A DNA stretch of 64,000 nucleotides from assembly GCF_001423845.1 (NCBI RefSeq), contig NZ_LMPM01000001.1, positions 62,001 to 126,000 on the forward strand. The letters are read 5' to 3'. Below, piece by piece: positions 50,816 through 60,605 of this stretch. Both the position numbers and the translations under genes were made by a program. The number at the start of each line of letters is the position of its first letter. The first letter of the stretch is position 1. The notes beneath the pieces were generated by a model. That model worked only from the letters and a program-made list of their open reading frames with translations. It did not search any database and had not been told where the DNA came from. The DNA comes from Sphingomonas sp. Leaf357 (GTDB lineage: Bacteria > Pseudomonadota > Alphaproteobacteria > Sphingomonadales > Sphingomonadaceae).

Positions 50816-51949
50816 AGACAGGAGCCTCGCGTTCACCACGGCACCACCCTTGGTCAGGCGGATCGCGTCGCCGATTTCTTCATCGAGCACCGGCTTGCCC
50901 GTTTCCTTGTCCCAGAACGCGCTGAGGAAGTTGAACAGGTTGCGGCTGAACAAGGCGCTGGCGTCCGCCGCCAGGCGGCCGGCGACGTTGCGGTGGCCGA
51001 CGATCTTCACGCCGTTCACGCTCACCACCTCGCCCGCCACGGACCCTTCGACGTTGCCGCCAGCCTCGACCGCGAGATCGACGATCACGCTGCCGGGGCG
51101 CATGCTGGCGACCTGCTCGGCCGAGATCAGGCGCGGCGCGGGGCGGCCGGGGATCAGCGCGGTGGTGATGACGATGTCCTGCCTGGCGATGTGGCCGGAG
51201 ACCAGTTCCGCCTGCGCCGCTTGATATTCGGGCGACATCTCACCGGCATAGCCGCCGGCACCCTCGCCCTCGATGCCGGCGACGTTCTCGACGAAGATCG
51301 GCTTGGCGCCCAAAGACAGGATCTGTTCCCGGGTCGCGCTGCGCACGTCGGTCGCGGACACCTGCGCGCCCAGGCGGCGGGCGGTGGCGATCGCCTGCAG
51401 GCCGGCCACGCCGACGCCCATCACGAACACGCGCGCGGCGCTCACCGTGCCGGCCGCCGTCATCATCATCGGGAAGGCGCGGCCATATTCGGCCGCCGCG
51501 TCAAGAACGGACTTGTACCCGGCGAGGTTCGATTGCGAGGACAGGATGTCCATCGATTGCGCGCGGGTGATGCGCGGCATGAATTCCATCGCCAACGCCT
51601 CGATGCCGGCGGTGGCATAGGCATCGACGCGGGCGCGCCCACCATTTTCTCCGGCCCCGAACGGATTGAGGCTTGCGGCGAGCCACGCACCCGGGGCCGC
51701 GCCGCCGATCGTCGCCGGATCGGGTCCGACCACCGCGAGGATGATCTCCGCCCCGTTCAGCGTATCCGCGCGCGGGCCGACCGTCGCGCCGGCCGCGGCG
51801 TAATCGGCATCGGCAAAGGATGCCGCGACACCGGCCCCCGCCTCGACCGCCATCTCGGCACCAAGGGCGATGAACTTCTTGACCGTCTCGGGGGTGGCGG
51901 CGACGCGGTTTTCACCGGCCGCCTGTTCCTTCAGGACCGCGATCTTCAC
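50813..51949 (-). CDS. pntAA: NAD(P) transhydrogenase alpha subunit, NAD-binding part
   Basis: A 378-residue soluble subunit related to alanine dehydrogenase. MKIAVLKEQAAGENRVAATPETVKKFIALG is the classic N-terminus, and the NAD-binding Rossmann motif is VFVMGVGVAGLQAIATARRLGAQVSATDVR. RQDIVITTALIPGRPAPRLIS follows. It binds NAD(H) in domain I of the complex. Its stop codon is the first three bases of a repeat arm (TGATCC). It lies nine bases after the oxidase subunit gene and should head the pnt operon. Confidence 0.98.
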   Translation of the reverse strand: MKIAVLKEQAAGENRVAATPETVKKFIALGAEMAVEAGAGVAASFADADYAAAGATVGPRADTLNGAEIILAVVGPDPATIGGAAPGAWLAASLNPFGAGENGGRARVDAYATAGIEALAMEFMPRITRAQSMDILSSQSNLAGYKSVLDAAAEYGRAFPMMMTAAGTVSAARVFVMGVGVAGLQAIATARRLGAQVSATDVRSATREQILSLGAKPIFVENVAGIEGEGAGGYAGEMSPEYQAAQAELVSGHIARQDIVITTALIPGRPAPRLISAEQVASMRPGSVIVDLAVEAGGNVEGSVAGEVVSVNGVKIVGHRNVAGRLAADASALFSRNLFNFLSAFWDKETGKPVLDEEIGDAIRLTKGGAVVNARLLS

Positions 51950-51958
51950 CCGCGGCGC

Positions 51959-52084
51959 TTAGCGCGAGATCAGCCAGATCACCGCGGCGGCGATCACGGC
52001 ACAGGCGACGGCGCCCCACTTCAACAGGCCGATCACCTGGCCATAGGTCTGTTCGTGCGCTTTCAGATCACCGTTGCCGGCCAT
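51959..52084 (-). CDS. aa3-type cytochrome c oxidase subunit IV
   Basis: A 41-residue protein: MAGNGDLKAHEQTYGQVIGLLKWGAVACAVIAAAVIWLIS. The soluble N-terminus (KAHEQTYGxxI) followed by one membrane helix is the standard form of the bacterial aa3-oxidase subunit IV. Location upstream of pntAA is common in alphaproteobacteria, away from the other oxidase genes. The ATG at 52084 was taken; the longer upstream frame is not like the family. Confidence 0.9.
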   Translation of the reverse strand: MAGNGDLKAHEQTYGQVIGLLKWGAVACAVIAAAVIWLISR

Positions 52085-52243
52085 GGCCTCATTTCCCCAT
52101 AGAGCTTTTGTCGCATCCCGCTTAGCCCGAGCCCGCCGCGCCCTCAAGCCCCAGTCCCGCATGTCCCGTCTTGAGGCGGCTTAAGCTGGTCTTTACCCGG
52201 CACGATTAAGGTTACCCGCTACGAACGGGAACGGGAACACCGG

Positions 52244-53668
52244 ATGACGCGCAACGGACAGCGCCTGTTGATGTTGATCGACGACGAGCCGGCACAGCGC
52301 CGGCTGGTCGCGGCGATCGCCGCGCGTCGCGGCTGGCGCGCGGTCTTCGCCAATGACGGCGAGATGGCGATCGCGATGCTCGGCACGCAGGACGGCATGC
52401 AGCTGGATGCGATCCTCCTCGATTCCTGGGGACCGGAGGCCGATGCGGCGACGTTGATCGCCGAAATCCGCGAACGCCGCCCCGCGCTGCCGCTGCTGAT
52501 GCTGACCGCCAACGGATCGGTCGCGCAGGCGGTCGCGGCGATGCGATCGGGCGCGACCGACTTCCTGGTCAAGCCGATCGCGCCCGAACGCCTGCTCTCG
52601 GCGCTCGACGCGGCGGTCGGCGGCAAGACGGCAGGCGAATTGCGCCCGCTGTCCGAGAAGATCCCGGCCCTGCTGGCGTTCGACGAGATCGTCGGCTCCG
52701 CGCCCGATTTCCGTGCCGCGCTGGCCATCGCCGCCAAGGCCGCCCGCGCGCGCGTCGCCGTGCTGCTGGAAGGCGAAAGCGGCGTCGGCAAGGAAGTGGT
52801 GGCGGAGGCGGTGCATGCCGCCTCGCCACGCGCCAAGAAACCGATGGTTACAGTGAATTGCGGCGCGATCCCCGCGAACCTGGTCGAATCCGAACTGTTC
52901 GGCCACGAAAAGGGCGCGTTCACCGGTGCCTTCGAACGCAAGATCGGGCGCTTCCAGGAGGCCGACGGCGGCACGATCTTCCTCGACGAAGTGGGCGAGA
53001 TGCCGCTGGAAGCGCAAGTCAAGCTGCTGCGCGTGCTGCAGAACGGGGATATCCAGCCGGTCGGTGCGCGGCATGCCCGCGAGGTCGACGTGCGGGTCAT
53101 CGCCGCCACCAACAAACGGCTGATCGAGGAGGTCGAGGCCGGGCGGTTCCGCGAGGATCTCTATTACCGGCTCAACGTCGTGCAGGTGACGATCCCGCCG
53201 CTTCGCGAACGCACCGGCGATATTCCGGCGCTGGCGCGCCATCTGCTCGCCCGCGTCGCGCAGCAGCCGGGGCTGCGTCCGCTCGGCATCACCGACGATG
53301 CGCTGGATTTGCTCGGCAGCTACGACTGGCCGGGCAATGTCCGCCAGCTGCAGAACGCGCTCTTCCGCGCCGCCGTATTGTGCGACGGTGCGGCGCTGAC
53401 GCGCGCCGACTTTCCGCAGATCGCCGCCCTGGGGGCCGCGCGGCACGTTGCCCCCGTGCCGACGCCGATGGCGACGTCGGGCGGCGTGACGCTGTTCAAC
53501 GCCGACGGCAACATGCGCGCGCTGGAGGATATCGAGGCCGACGTGATCCGCCTCGCGATCGGCCATTATCGTGGCCGCATGACGGAAGTGGCGCGGCGGC
53601 TGGGGATCGGGCGCTCGACGCTCTATCGCAAGCTAGGCGAACTCGGCATCGACAACGCGGCGGCCTGA
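52244..53668 (+). CDS. Sigma-54-dependent response regulator, NtrC family
   Basis: A 474-residue activator. The receiver (residues 8-122) has LMLIDDE and the phospho-acceptor Asp in AILLDSWGP. The AAA+ domain has Walker A GESGVGKE (near 180), the sigma-54-contacting GAFTGAFERKIGRFQEADGGTIFLDEVGEMP (loop near 224) and DVRVIAATNKRL. The C-terminal Fis-like helix-turn-helix is MTEVARRLGIGRSTLYRKL. No sensor kinase is adjacent, so it is an orphan. The regulon is unknown. Confidence 0.95.
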   Translation: MTRNGQRLLMLIDDEPAQRRLVAAIAARRGWRAVFANDGEMAIAMLGTQDGMQLDAILLDSWGPEADAATLIAEIRERRPALPLLMLTANGSVAQAVAAMRSGATDFLVKPIAPERLLSALDAAVGGKTAGELRPLSEKIPALLAFDEIVGSAPDFRAALAIAAKAARARVAVLLEGESGVGKEVVAEAVHAASPRAKKPMVTVNCGAIPANLVESELFGHEKGAFTGAFERKIGRFQEADGGTIFLDEVGEMPLEAQVKLLRVLQNGDIQPVGARHAREVDVRVIAATNKRLIEEVEAGRFREDLYYRLNVVQVTIPPLRERTGDIPALARHLLARVAQQPGLRPLGITDDALDLLGSYDWPGNVRQLQNALFRAAVLCDGAALTRADFPQIAALGAARHVAPVPTPMATSGGVTLFNADGNMRALEDIEADVIRLAIGHYRGRMTEVARRLGIGRSTLYRKLGELGIDNAAA

Positions 53669-53675
53669 TCCGGCC

Positions 53676-54560
53676 TCACCACAACACGCCCTTTACCGGC
53701 ACGACCGGCTCGGGCGCCGGATCGCCGAGCGCCTGGAGCAGGTCGATCTCGATCGTCCGGGTCATCGCGGTCAGCGGCACGTCGTGGATCTTGCCGGCGA
53801 ACGGATCGACCAGATCCTCGCCGATCTGCAGGACGGCGAGGAACATCAGGCCGGCGATGGTCGAGCCGACCGGCGTCGCGAAGCCCAACGTCTCGACCAG
53901 GCCGATCGGCAGCAGGACGCAGAACAGGCGCGTGAAGAAGCTGGGGAAGAAGCGGTACTGATTGGGCAGCGGCGTGTTCTTCAGCCGCTCCATCCCGCCC
54001 TGCGCGTTGGCGATATCGACCAGAGTCCGCTCGATCGAGGCCTGCTGGATCGTGTCGATCCAGCCATTGGCGCGCGCCTGATCGACGCGACGCCCGGTGC
54101 CGTCGAGAATGCCGTTGGCGATGTTGGTGCGCGCCAGCGACGGTGCCGCCTCGTCGGGCGAGAGGAAGCGGTTGACCTCGGCGGTCGGATCCTGCCGCCG
54201 GAGCTGGCAGCGCAGCACCTGGACATAGGTGATCTGGCGCAGGATGATCGCGCGTTGCAGATCGCGCCCCTCCTCGTCGGGCAGATAGCTGCGCGCGGCG
54301 CGCGCCAGGTTGCGCGACGAGTTGATCATCGCGCCCCACAGCACGCGCCCTTCCCACCAGCGCTGATAGGCCGAGGTGTCGCGGAACCCGAGGAACAGCG
54401 CCAAGGCCGAACCGAAGATCGTCAGCGGCAGCGACGGCGCCTTGTACGGCTGGACGTAATAGATCACCGTCACGATGACGTCCCACACGAACAGCGCGAT
54501 CAGCGGCTTCCATACCTCCGCCACCATATGTTTGACCCGTGGCACGGCATCTACGATCAC
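53676..54560 (-). CDS. Bestrophin-family (UPF0187) ion channel
   Basis: A 294-residue membrane protein of the bacterial bestrophin family, pentameric cation or anion channels. It has VWDVIVTVIYYVQPY, then TIFGSALALFLGFRDTSAYQRWWEGRVLWGAMINSSRNLARA, the most conserved block, and a C-terminal EDLVDPFAGKIHDVPLTAMTRTIEIDLLQ. The GTG at 54560, preceded by GGGGAAG, is preferred over an ATG at 54641. It converges with the response regulator gene. Confidence 0.92.
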   Translation of the reverse strand: MIVDAVPRVKHMVAEVWKPLIALFVWDVIVTVIYYVQPYKAPSLPLTIFGSALALFLGFRDTSAYQRWWEGRVLWGAMINSSRNLARAARSYLPDEEGRDLQRAIILRQITYVQVLRCQLRRQDPTAEVNRFLSPDEAAPSLARTNIANGILDGTGRRVDQARANGWIDTIQQASIERTLVDIANAQGGMERLKNTPLPNQYRFFPSFFTRLFCVLLPIGLVETLGFATPVGSTIAGLMFLAVLQIGEDLVDPFAGKIHDVPLTAMTRTIEIDLLQALGDPAPEPVVPVKGVLW

Positions 54561-54644
54561 GCTCTTCCCCTCGATGTCAGCGGCGTTTGCGCGGCCCGAA
54601 CGCAGAAAGCGCGCTAAGGATGCATCGGAAATGCATCGCAACCA

Positions 54645-55718
54645 TCATCCGCCGACCAGCGCCTGATCCTTCAACCCGCGCCATACGCGCACCGCCTGCG
54701 CCGTTTCGGCGACGTCGTGGACGCGCAAGATCTGCACGCCGGCCTCGACGCCCTTCAGCGCGAGCGCGAGCGATCCGCCGAGCCGCCGGTCCGCCGGAGC
54801 CTCGTTCGACAAAGCGCCGATCATCCGCTTGCGGCTGGCGCCCAGCATGATCGGGCAGCCGAGGCCGTGGAAGAGCGCGAGGCCGTTGAGCAGAGCGAGA
54901 TTGTCGGCGAGCGACTTGCCGAAGCCGATGCCGGGATCGACGATGATCCGCTCGCGCGCGATGCCGCCCGCCACCGCCGCCGCGACGCGCGCCTCCAGCC
55001 AGTCGAACACGTCGGTCAGCACGTTGCGATAGTGTCCGTCGCCGTGCGGACCCTTGGCCGGATCGGGCGAGTGCATCAGGATCACCGGGCAGCCGGCGCG
55101 TGCGACGATGCCCAGCGCGCGATCGTCCCACAGCAGCGCGGCGACGTCGTTGACGATCTGCGCACCCGCCGCGAGCGCTGCCTCCATCACCGCACCCTTG
55201 CGGGTATCGATCGAGATCAGCGCGCCTCCGCTCGCCAGACGCTCGATCACCGGCACGATACGCTTGATCTCGTCGCCTTCCCAGACGAGCGGCGCACCCG
55301 GGCGGGTGGATTCGCCGCCGATATCGATCAACGTCGCGCCGGCCACAGTCATGTCGAAGCCGGCGGTGGCGGCGGCGGCCGGATCGTCGCCATAGGCGCG
55401 CCCGTCGGAAAAGCTGTCCGGGGTGACGTTGAGGATGCCGGCGATGCTCGGCTGGTCGAAGCGCAGCACGCGATTCCCCAGCGTCAGCGCCGGTCGGGGC
55501 GCGGTGATCGCGGCGTGGAGCTTTGCGGCGCTTTCGTTCCCGCCGAGTGCGGTATCGAAGTCGGCGACCGGCACGATGCGCCGCGCGCGGCCCTCGATCA
55601 CCTCATAGGCGGCGAACCACTGCATGCCGCCGGCGAGGCGCGCAACCGACCCCTCGGGCAGGCCGATCGGGGTATCGACGAACTGGATCGGGCGGAGGTG
55701 GAGGGGCAACGCAGTCAT
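54645..55718 (-). CDS. folP: Dihydropteroate synthase
   Basis: A 357-residue enzyme joining pABA to the pterin in folate synthesis, and the sulfonamide target. Core motifs are AGILNVTPDSFSDGRAY, LIDIGGESTRPGA, ISIDTRK, and IMLGASRKRMIG. About 80 extra N-terminal residues (LHLRPIQFVDTPIGLPEGSVARLAGGMQWF) precede the barrel; this extension is known to me from alphaproteobacterial FolP. It lies downstream of ccrM and is separated from it by repeats. Confidence 0.97.
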   Translation of the reverse strand: MTALPLHLRPIQFVDTPIGLPEGSVARLAGGMQWFAAYEVIEGRARRIVPVADFDTALGGNESAAKLHAAITAPRPALTLGNRVLRFDQPSIAGILNVTPDSFSDGRAYGDDPAAAATAGFDMTVAGATLIDIGGESTRPGAPLVWEGDEIKRIVPVIERLASGGALISIDTRKGAVMEAALAAGAQIVNDVAALLWDDRALGIVARAGCPVILMHSPDPAKGPHGDGHYRNVLTDVFDWLEARVAAAVAGGIARERIIVDPGIGFGKSLADNLALLNGLALFHGLGCPIMLGASRKRMIGALSNEAPADRRLGGSLALALKGVEAGVQILRVHDVAETAQAVRVWRGLKDQALVGG

Positions 55719-55723
55719 AGGAA

Positions 55724-55848
55724 CCCGTTCGTCCTGAGTAGCGGCTGAGCTTGTCGAAGACGCGTATCGAAGGATGGTTTGGGGCAGATGCTTCGATACG
55801 GGCCTTCGATACGCCTTCGGCTACTCAGTCCCTACTCAGCACGAACGG
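55724..55848. repeat. Palindromic repeat, GTTCG/TCGAAG family, long copy
   Basis: Outer arms CCCGTTCGTCCTGAGTAGC and GCTACTCAG...CACGAACGG, with inner CGATACG/CGTATCG repeats, lie between folP and ccrM. The spacer carries duplicated TTCGATACG, suggesting a nested copy. Confidence 0.85.
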
Positions 55849-55891
55849 TTTGGGGAATGGCGGTTTGGGGAATGGCGGCCTGGGGAATGGC
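55847..55891. repeat. Tandem repeat, three copies of a 15-base unit
   Basis: The unit GGTTTGGGGAATGGC occurs three times in a row, the third with two changes (GGCCTGGGG). It begins at the end of the palindromic repeat and stops eight bases from the ccrM stop codon. Confidence 0.93.
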
Positions 55892-55898
55892 GTAAAGG

Positions 55899-57243
<1,345 letters not shown>

Positions 57244-57894
57244 TCAAAGATCGAGCCAGGCCTGCGCGACGGGGCCGAAGCTGCGCCGATGCAGCGGTGT
57301 CGGCCCGTGTTCGCGCAGCGCGGCGAGATGATGACGGCAGCCATAGCCCTTGTTCGAATGCCAATTGTAGACCGGATAGGTCTCGGCATGCGCGATCATG
57401 ATCGTGTCGCGGGTGTGCTTGGCGACGATCGAGGCGGCGGCGATCGACAGACTGATCGCATCGCCCGAGACGATCGGCGTCGCGGCATAGCTCCAGCGCG
57501 GCAGGCGATTGCCGTCGACCAGCACATGGCCGGGCATGCAGCCGCCGTCGCGAATCAGCGCCTCGACCGCGAGCGTCATCGCCTTCATCGTCGCCCAATA
57601 GATGTTGAGCGCGTCGATCTCGTCCGCTTCGACGATGCCGACCCCGATCCGCGCGCACCCGCGCAGCCGATCGTGCAGCCGGGTGCGTTCGGCGTGGCCG
57701 AGCTTCTTCGAATCGTCGATCCCGCGCGGGATGCCCTTGTCCGGCAGGATCACCGCCGCCGCGACGACCGGCCCGGCAAGCGGCCCGCGCCCGGCCTCGT
57801 CCACGCCCGCGACGGGGGCCAGGCAGAGCTTTTCATGGCGGAGGCCGGGGCGTTGACCGTTTTTGGGAGCGGGTTTCGGGGTGGCGCGCGTCAT
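57244..57894 (-). CDS. rnhB: Ribonuclease HII
   Basis: A 216-residue enzyme that cuts the RNA strand of RNA-DNA hybrids and removes misincorporated ribonucleotides. The DEAGRG active-site motif is VAGVDEAGRGPLAGPVVAAAV; the remaining acidic residues are in HVLVDGNRLP and SIAAASIVAKHTRD. The ATG overlaps the thiD stop by four bases. It shares the strand with ccrM 202 bases downstream. Confidence 0.97.
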   Translation of the reverse strand: MTRATPKPAPKNGQRPGLRHEKLCLAPVAGVDEAGRGPLAGPVVAAAVILPDKGIPRGIDDSKKLGHAERTRLHDRLRGCARIGVGIVEADEIDALNIYWATMKAMTLAVEALIRDGGCMPGHVLVDGNRLPRWSYAATPIVSGDAISLSIAAASIVAKHTRDTIMIAHAETYPVYNWHSNKGYGCRHHLAALREHGPTPLHRRSFGPVAQAWLDL

Positions 57895-58793
57895 TGGAAA
57901 TCCGTCACCGATTGCTGACCCATCGGGCCGTGACCCTGGCCAAGACCGGGTGCCGCTTCCAGCGCTCGGCGGACGAAGCGGATCGCCCGTTCGATCGCCT
58001 CGGGCAGTGCCATCCCCTGCCCGAGGCCGGTGGCGATCGCGCTGGCCAACGTGCAGCCGGTGCCGTGCGTGCTGGTGGTGTGGATGCGTGGTGCGCTCCA
58101 GCGGGCGATCTCGCCGTCCGGGGCGTAGAGGATGTCGGTGACGTCGGCGGTGTCGGTGTGGCCGCCTTTTACCAGCACAGCGGTATCGAAAGCCGCCGCC
58201 AACCCAATTCCCGTCCGTGCTGAGCTTGTCGAAGCACTGTCCTCCTGATCGACCGCGCAAGAAAAGGGCAGTGCTTCGACAGGCTCAGCACGGACGGGGG
58301 AGAGTTTATCGATAACGGGGGAGAGGGTGGCGTGTAGGGCCGCCAATTCGGGGAAATTCGGCGTAACCAATGTTGCAATCCGCGTCAGCCGTTCGAACGC
58401 CGCGATCGTCGCCGCATCCGCCAGCACCGAACCACTCGTCGCCACCATCACCGGATCGAACACGATCGAAACATCGAGCGCCGCCAGTCTATCGGCCACG
58501 GCGTTTGCCGTCTCCGCCGATCCGATCATGCCGATCTTCACCGCATCCACGCCGATGTCCGACACGCAGGATTCGATCTGCGCCAGGACGATCTCGGTCG
58601 GCACCATATGCACCGCCTGCACGCCCAGGGTGTTCTGGGCGGTGATCGCGGTGATCGCGGTCATCGCATGCCCGCCGAGCATGGTCACGGTCTTGATATC
58701 GGCCTGGATGCCGGCACCGCCGCCCGAATCGGACCCGGCGATGATCAGGATGCGGGGGATCAGGATGCGGGGGATCGGGATGTCCGGGGTCAC
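57891..58793 (-). CDS. thiD: Hydroxymethylpyrimidine (phosphate) kinase with an in-frame repeat insert
   Basis: A 300-residue ribokinase-fold enzyme of thiamine synthesis. IIAGSDSGGGAGIQADIKT at the start, VFDPVMVATSG, VLVKGGHTD and the GTGCTLASAIATGLGQG motif with the catalytic Cys/Asp region are intact. About 30 residues between TPNFPELAALHATLS and LAAAFDTAVLVKGG are encoded by a palindromic repeat (58210-58299); ThiD is normally near 265 residues. The GTG at 58793 begins a lead containing a duplicated PRILI. It overlaps rnhB. Confidence 0.93.
   Translation of the reverse strand: MTPDIPIPRILIPRILIIAGSDSGGGAGIQADIKTVTMLGGHAMTAITAITAQNTLGVQAVHMVPTEIVLAQIESCVSDIGVDAVKIGMIGSAETANAVADRLAALDVSIVFDPVMVATSGSVLADAATIAAFERLTRIATLVTPNFPELAALHATLSPVIDKLSPVRAEPVEALPFSCAVDQEDSASTSSARTGIGLAAAFDTAVLVKGGHTDTADVTDILYAPDGEIARWSAPRIHTTSTHGTGCTLASAIATGLGQGMALPEAIERAIRFVRRALEAAPGLGQGHGPMGQQSVTDFQ
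58210..58299. repeat. Palindromic repeat inside thiD, GTTCG/TCGAAG family
   Basis: Arms CCCGTCCGTGCTGAGCTTGTC and GACAGGCTCAGCACGGACGGG form a complete copy of the intergenic repeat family within the thiD coding sequence. It is open in the thiD frame, encoding peptides such as VRAEPVEALP and STSSARTG. An 11-base direct repeat (ACGGGGGAGAG) lies at 58294-58304 and 58315-58325. Confidence 0.92.
58742..58786. repeat. 15-base tandem repeat at the 5' end of thiD
   Basis: Unit GGATCAGGATGCGGG occurs twice nearly perfectly and once in degenerate form, encoding IPRIL-type units (PRILI, PRILI, PDIPI) before the family N-terminus. Confidence 0.88.
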
Positions 58794-58798
58794 GCGGA

Positions 58799-59023
58799 TC
58801 AGCCCTTGAAGGTGCGGACGGTCGAGGCCGGGTTTCGGGCGAGCGCCTTGCCGGTGCGCGCCGGGCGATCCATCAACTCGCCGCCGCAATTGGGGCAGCG
58901 TTCGTCGAGCGCATCGGCGCAATCGGTGCAGAAGGTGCATTCGAACGAACAGATGAACGCGCCGGGCGCCTGGGCCGGCAGATCGATGCCGCAGCGTTCG
59001 CAATCGGGGCGCATTTCGAGCAT
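58799..59023 (-). CDS. DUF1272 zinc-ribbon protein, 74 aa
   Basis: A small protein with eight Cys in the pattern MRPDCERCGIDLP, ICSFECTFCTDCADAL and CPNCGGEL, which should bind two zinc ions. This matches the DUF1272 family. It precedes thiD by five bases on the same strand. No function is known; nucleic-acid or protein contact is possible. Confidence 0.93.
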   Translation of the reverse strand: MLEMRPDCERCGIDLPAQAPGAFICSFECTFCTDCADALDERCPNCGGELMDRPARTGKALARNPASTVRTFKG

Positions 59024-59069
59024 AACCCCGCTCTAGCCGCTCCCGCCCCGTTCGTCATCCCGCCCCAAA

Positions 59070-59152
59070 CGTCATCCCAGCGCAGGCTGGGATATTTGTG
59101 GGGCTAAGGCTGCGCGCGCCACATTGAGATCCCAGCCTGCGCTGGGATGACG
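59070..59152. repeat. Palindromic repeat, GTCATCCCAGCGCAGG family
   Basis: Perfect arms CGTCATCCCAGCGCAGGCTG and CAGCCTGCGCTGGGATGACG lie between glmM and the zinc-ribbon gene. A half copy (CGTCATCCCGCC) lies just upstream at 59053. Confidence 0.92.
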
Positions 59153-59176
59153 ATTTGGCGAAGCGGCGGCGGCGAA

Positions 59177-60529
59177 CTACTCCGCCGCCACGCGTACCGC
59201 GTCGCAGATCCGGTCCACCAGGCGAGTGACCTGTGCCGAATCGTCGCCCTCGGCCATCACGCGGATCACCGGTTCGGTGCCCGAGGGACGGATCACCAGC
59301 CGACCGCGCCCGGCCAGTTCCGCCTCGGCCTCGGCGATCACCGTCTTGACCGCCTCGGCCTCCAACGGCTTGCCGCCCTTGAAGCGCACGTTCTTGAGCA
59401 ATTGCGGCAGCGGCTCGAAGCGGTGGAGCAACTCGCTGGCCGGCACCTGCGCCCAGGCCAGTTCGGCCAGCACCTGCAACGCCGCGACCAGCCCGTCGCC
59501 GGTGGTCGCGTAATCCGACAGGATGATGTGTCCGCTCTGCTCGCCGCCGACATTATAGCCCTTGGCGCGCATCGCCTCGAGCACGTGGCGATCGCCGACC
59601 GCGGTGCGGATCAGGCCGATGCCCTGCGCCGCGAGATGCCGTTCGAGCCCGAGGTTCGACATCACCGTCGCGACGATGCCGCCATTCCTGAGCCGCCCGG
59701 CGCGCGCATAGCCGCTGGCGATCGTCGCCATCAGCTGGTCGCCATCCACCACATGGCCCTTTTCGTCGACCACGATCAGCCGGTCGGCATCGCCGTCCAG
59801 CGCGATGCCGAGGTGCGCGCCGGAGGCCACCACCGTCTCGCACAACAGGTCCGGCGCGGTCGATCCGACGCCGTCGTTGATGTTCTTGCCGTTGGGCGAC
59901 ACGCCGAGCGAGATGACCTCCGCGCCCAGCTCCCACAGCGCCGAGGGCGCGACCTGATAGCCGGCGCCATTGGCGCAATCGACGACGATCTTCAGCCCGT
60001 CGAGCGTCAGATCCTCCGGAAAGGTCGATTTGGCGAAGTGGATGTAGCGGCCCTGCGCGTCGTCCACGCGGCGCGCGCGACCGATGTCCGAGGGGGCGGC
60101 GAGCGCGATGTCGCCGCCTGCCGCATCATCGATCAGCGCCTCGATCGCCAGTTCGTCCTCGTCGCTCAACTTGTAGCCGTCCGGGCCGAACAGCTTGATC
60201 CCGTTGTCGCCGTACGGATTGTGGCTGGCCGAGATCATCACGCCCATGTCGGCGCGCATCGACTGAGTCAGCATCGCCACCGCCGGCGTCGGCATCGGCC
60301 CGAGCAGAACCACGTCCATGCCGACCGAGGTGAAGCCCGCGACCATCGCGTTTTCGAGCATATAGCCCGACAGCCGCGTATCCTTGCCGATCACCACGCG
60401 GTGGCGATGATCGCCGCGCCGGAAGTGCGCGCCGGCCGCCATGCCGACCCTCATCGCCATCGCCGCGGTCATGTTCGCGCCGTTGGTCACGCCACGAATG
60501 CCGTCGGTACCGAAATATTTTCTTGCCAT
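59177..60529 (-). CDS. glmM: Phosphoglucosamine mutase
   Basis: A 450-residue enzyme converting glucosamine-6-phosphate to the 1-phosphate for UDP-GlcNAc synthesis. The start [13 protein letters not shown], the phosphoserine loop [15 protein letters not shown], the metal-binding [16 protein letters not shown] and the substrate loop [10 protein letters not shown] are all present. It is divergent from the symporter gene. Confidence 0.99.
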   Translation of the reverse strand: MARKYFGTDGIRGVTNGANMTAAMAMRVGMAAGAHFRRGDHRHRVVIGKDTRLSGYMLENAMVAGFTSVGMDVVLLGPMPTPAVAMLTQSMRADMGVMISASHNPYGDNGIKLFGPDGYKLSDEDELAIEALIDDAAGGDIALAAPSDIGRARRVDDAQGRYIHFAKSTFPEDLTLDGLKIVVDCANGAGYQVAPSALWELGAEVISLGVSPNGKNINDGVGSTAPDLLCETVVASGAHLGIALDGDADRLIVVDEKGHVVDGDQLMATIASGYARAGRLRNGGIVATVMSNLGLERHLAAQGIGLIRTAVGDRHVLEAMRAKGYNVGGEQSGHIILSDYATTGDGLVAALQVLAELAWAQVPASELLHRFEPLPQLLKNVRFKGGKPLEAEAVKTVIAEAEAELAGRGRLVIRPSGTEPVIRVMAEGDDSAQVTRLVDRICDAVRVAAE

Positions 60530-60605
60530 TCCTCGGCTTCCCGTCCGCTATGTCGGCGTATTCCTAACGCCTTATCGTCTCTTACCGCCATATCGAAGGA
60601 TCTGC

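Noticed and set aside
50766..50816. TTG at 50816 as start of the DUF559 protein
   Set aside because: The added residues (LPGTGRGTAEGGGGG-like) are pure repeat translation; the GTG at 50765 has a ribosome site and gives a family-like length.
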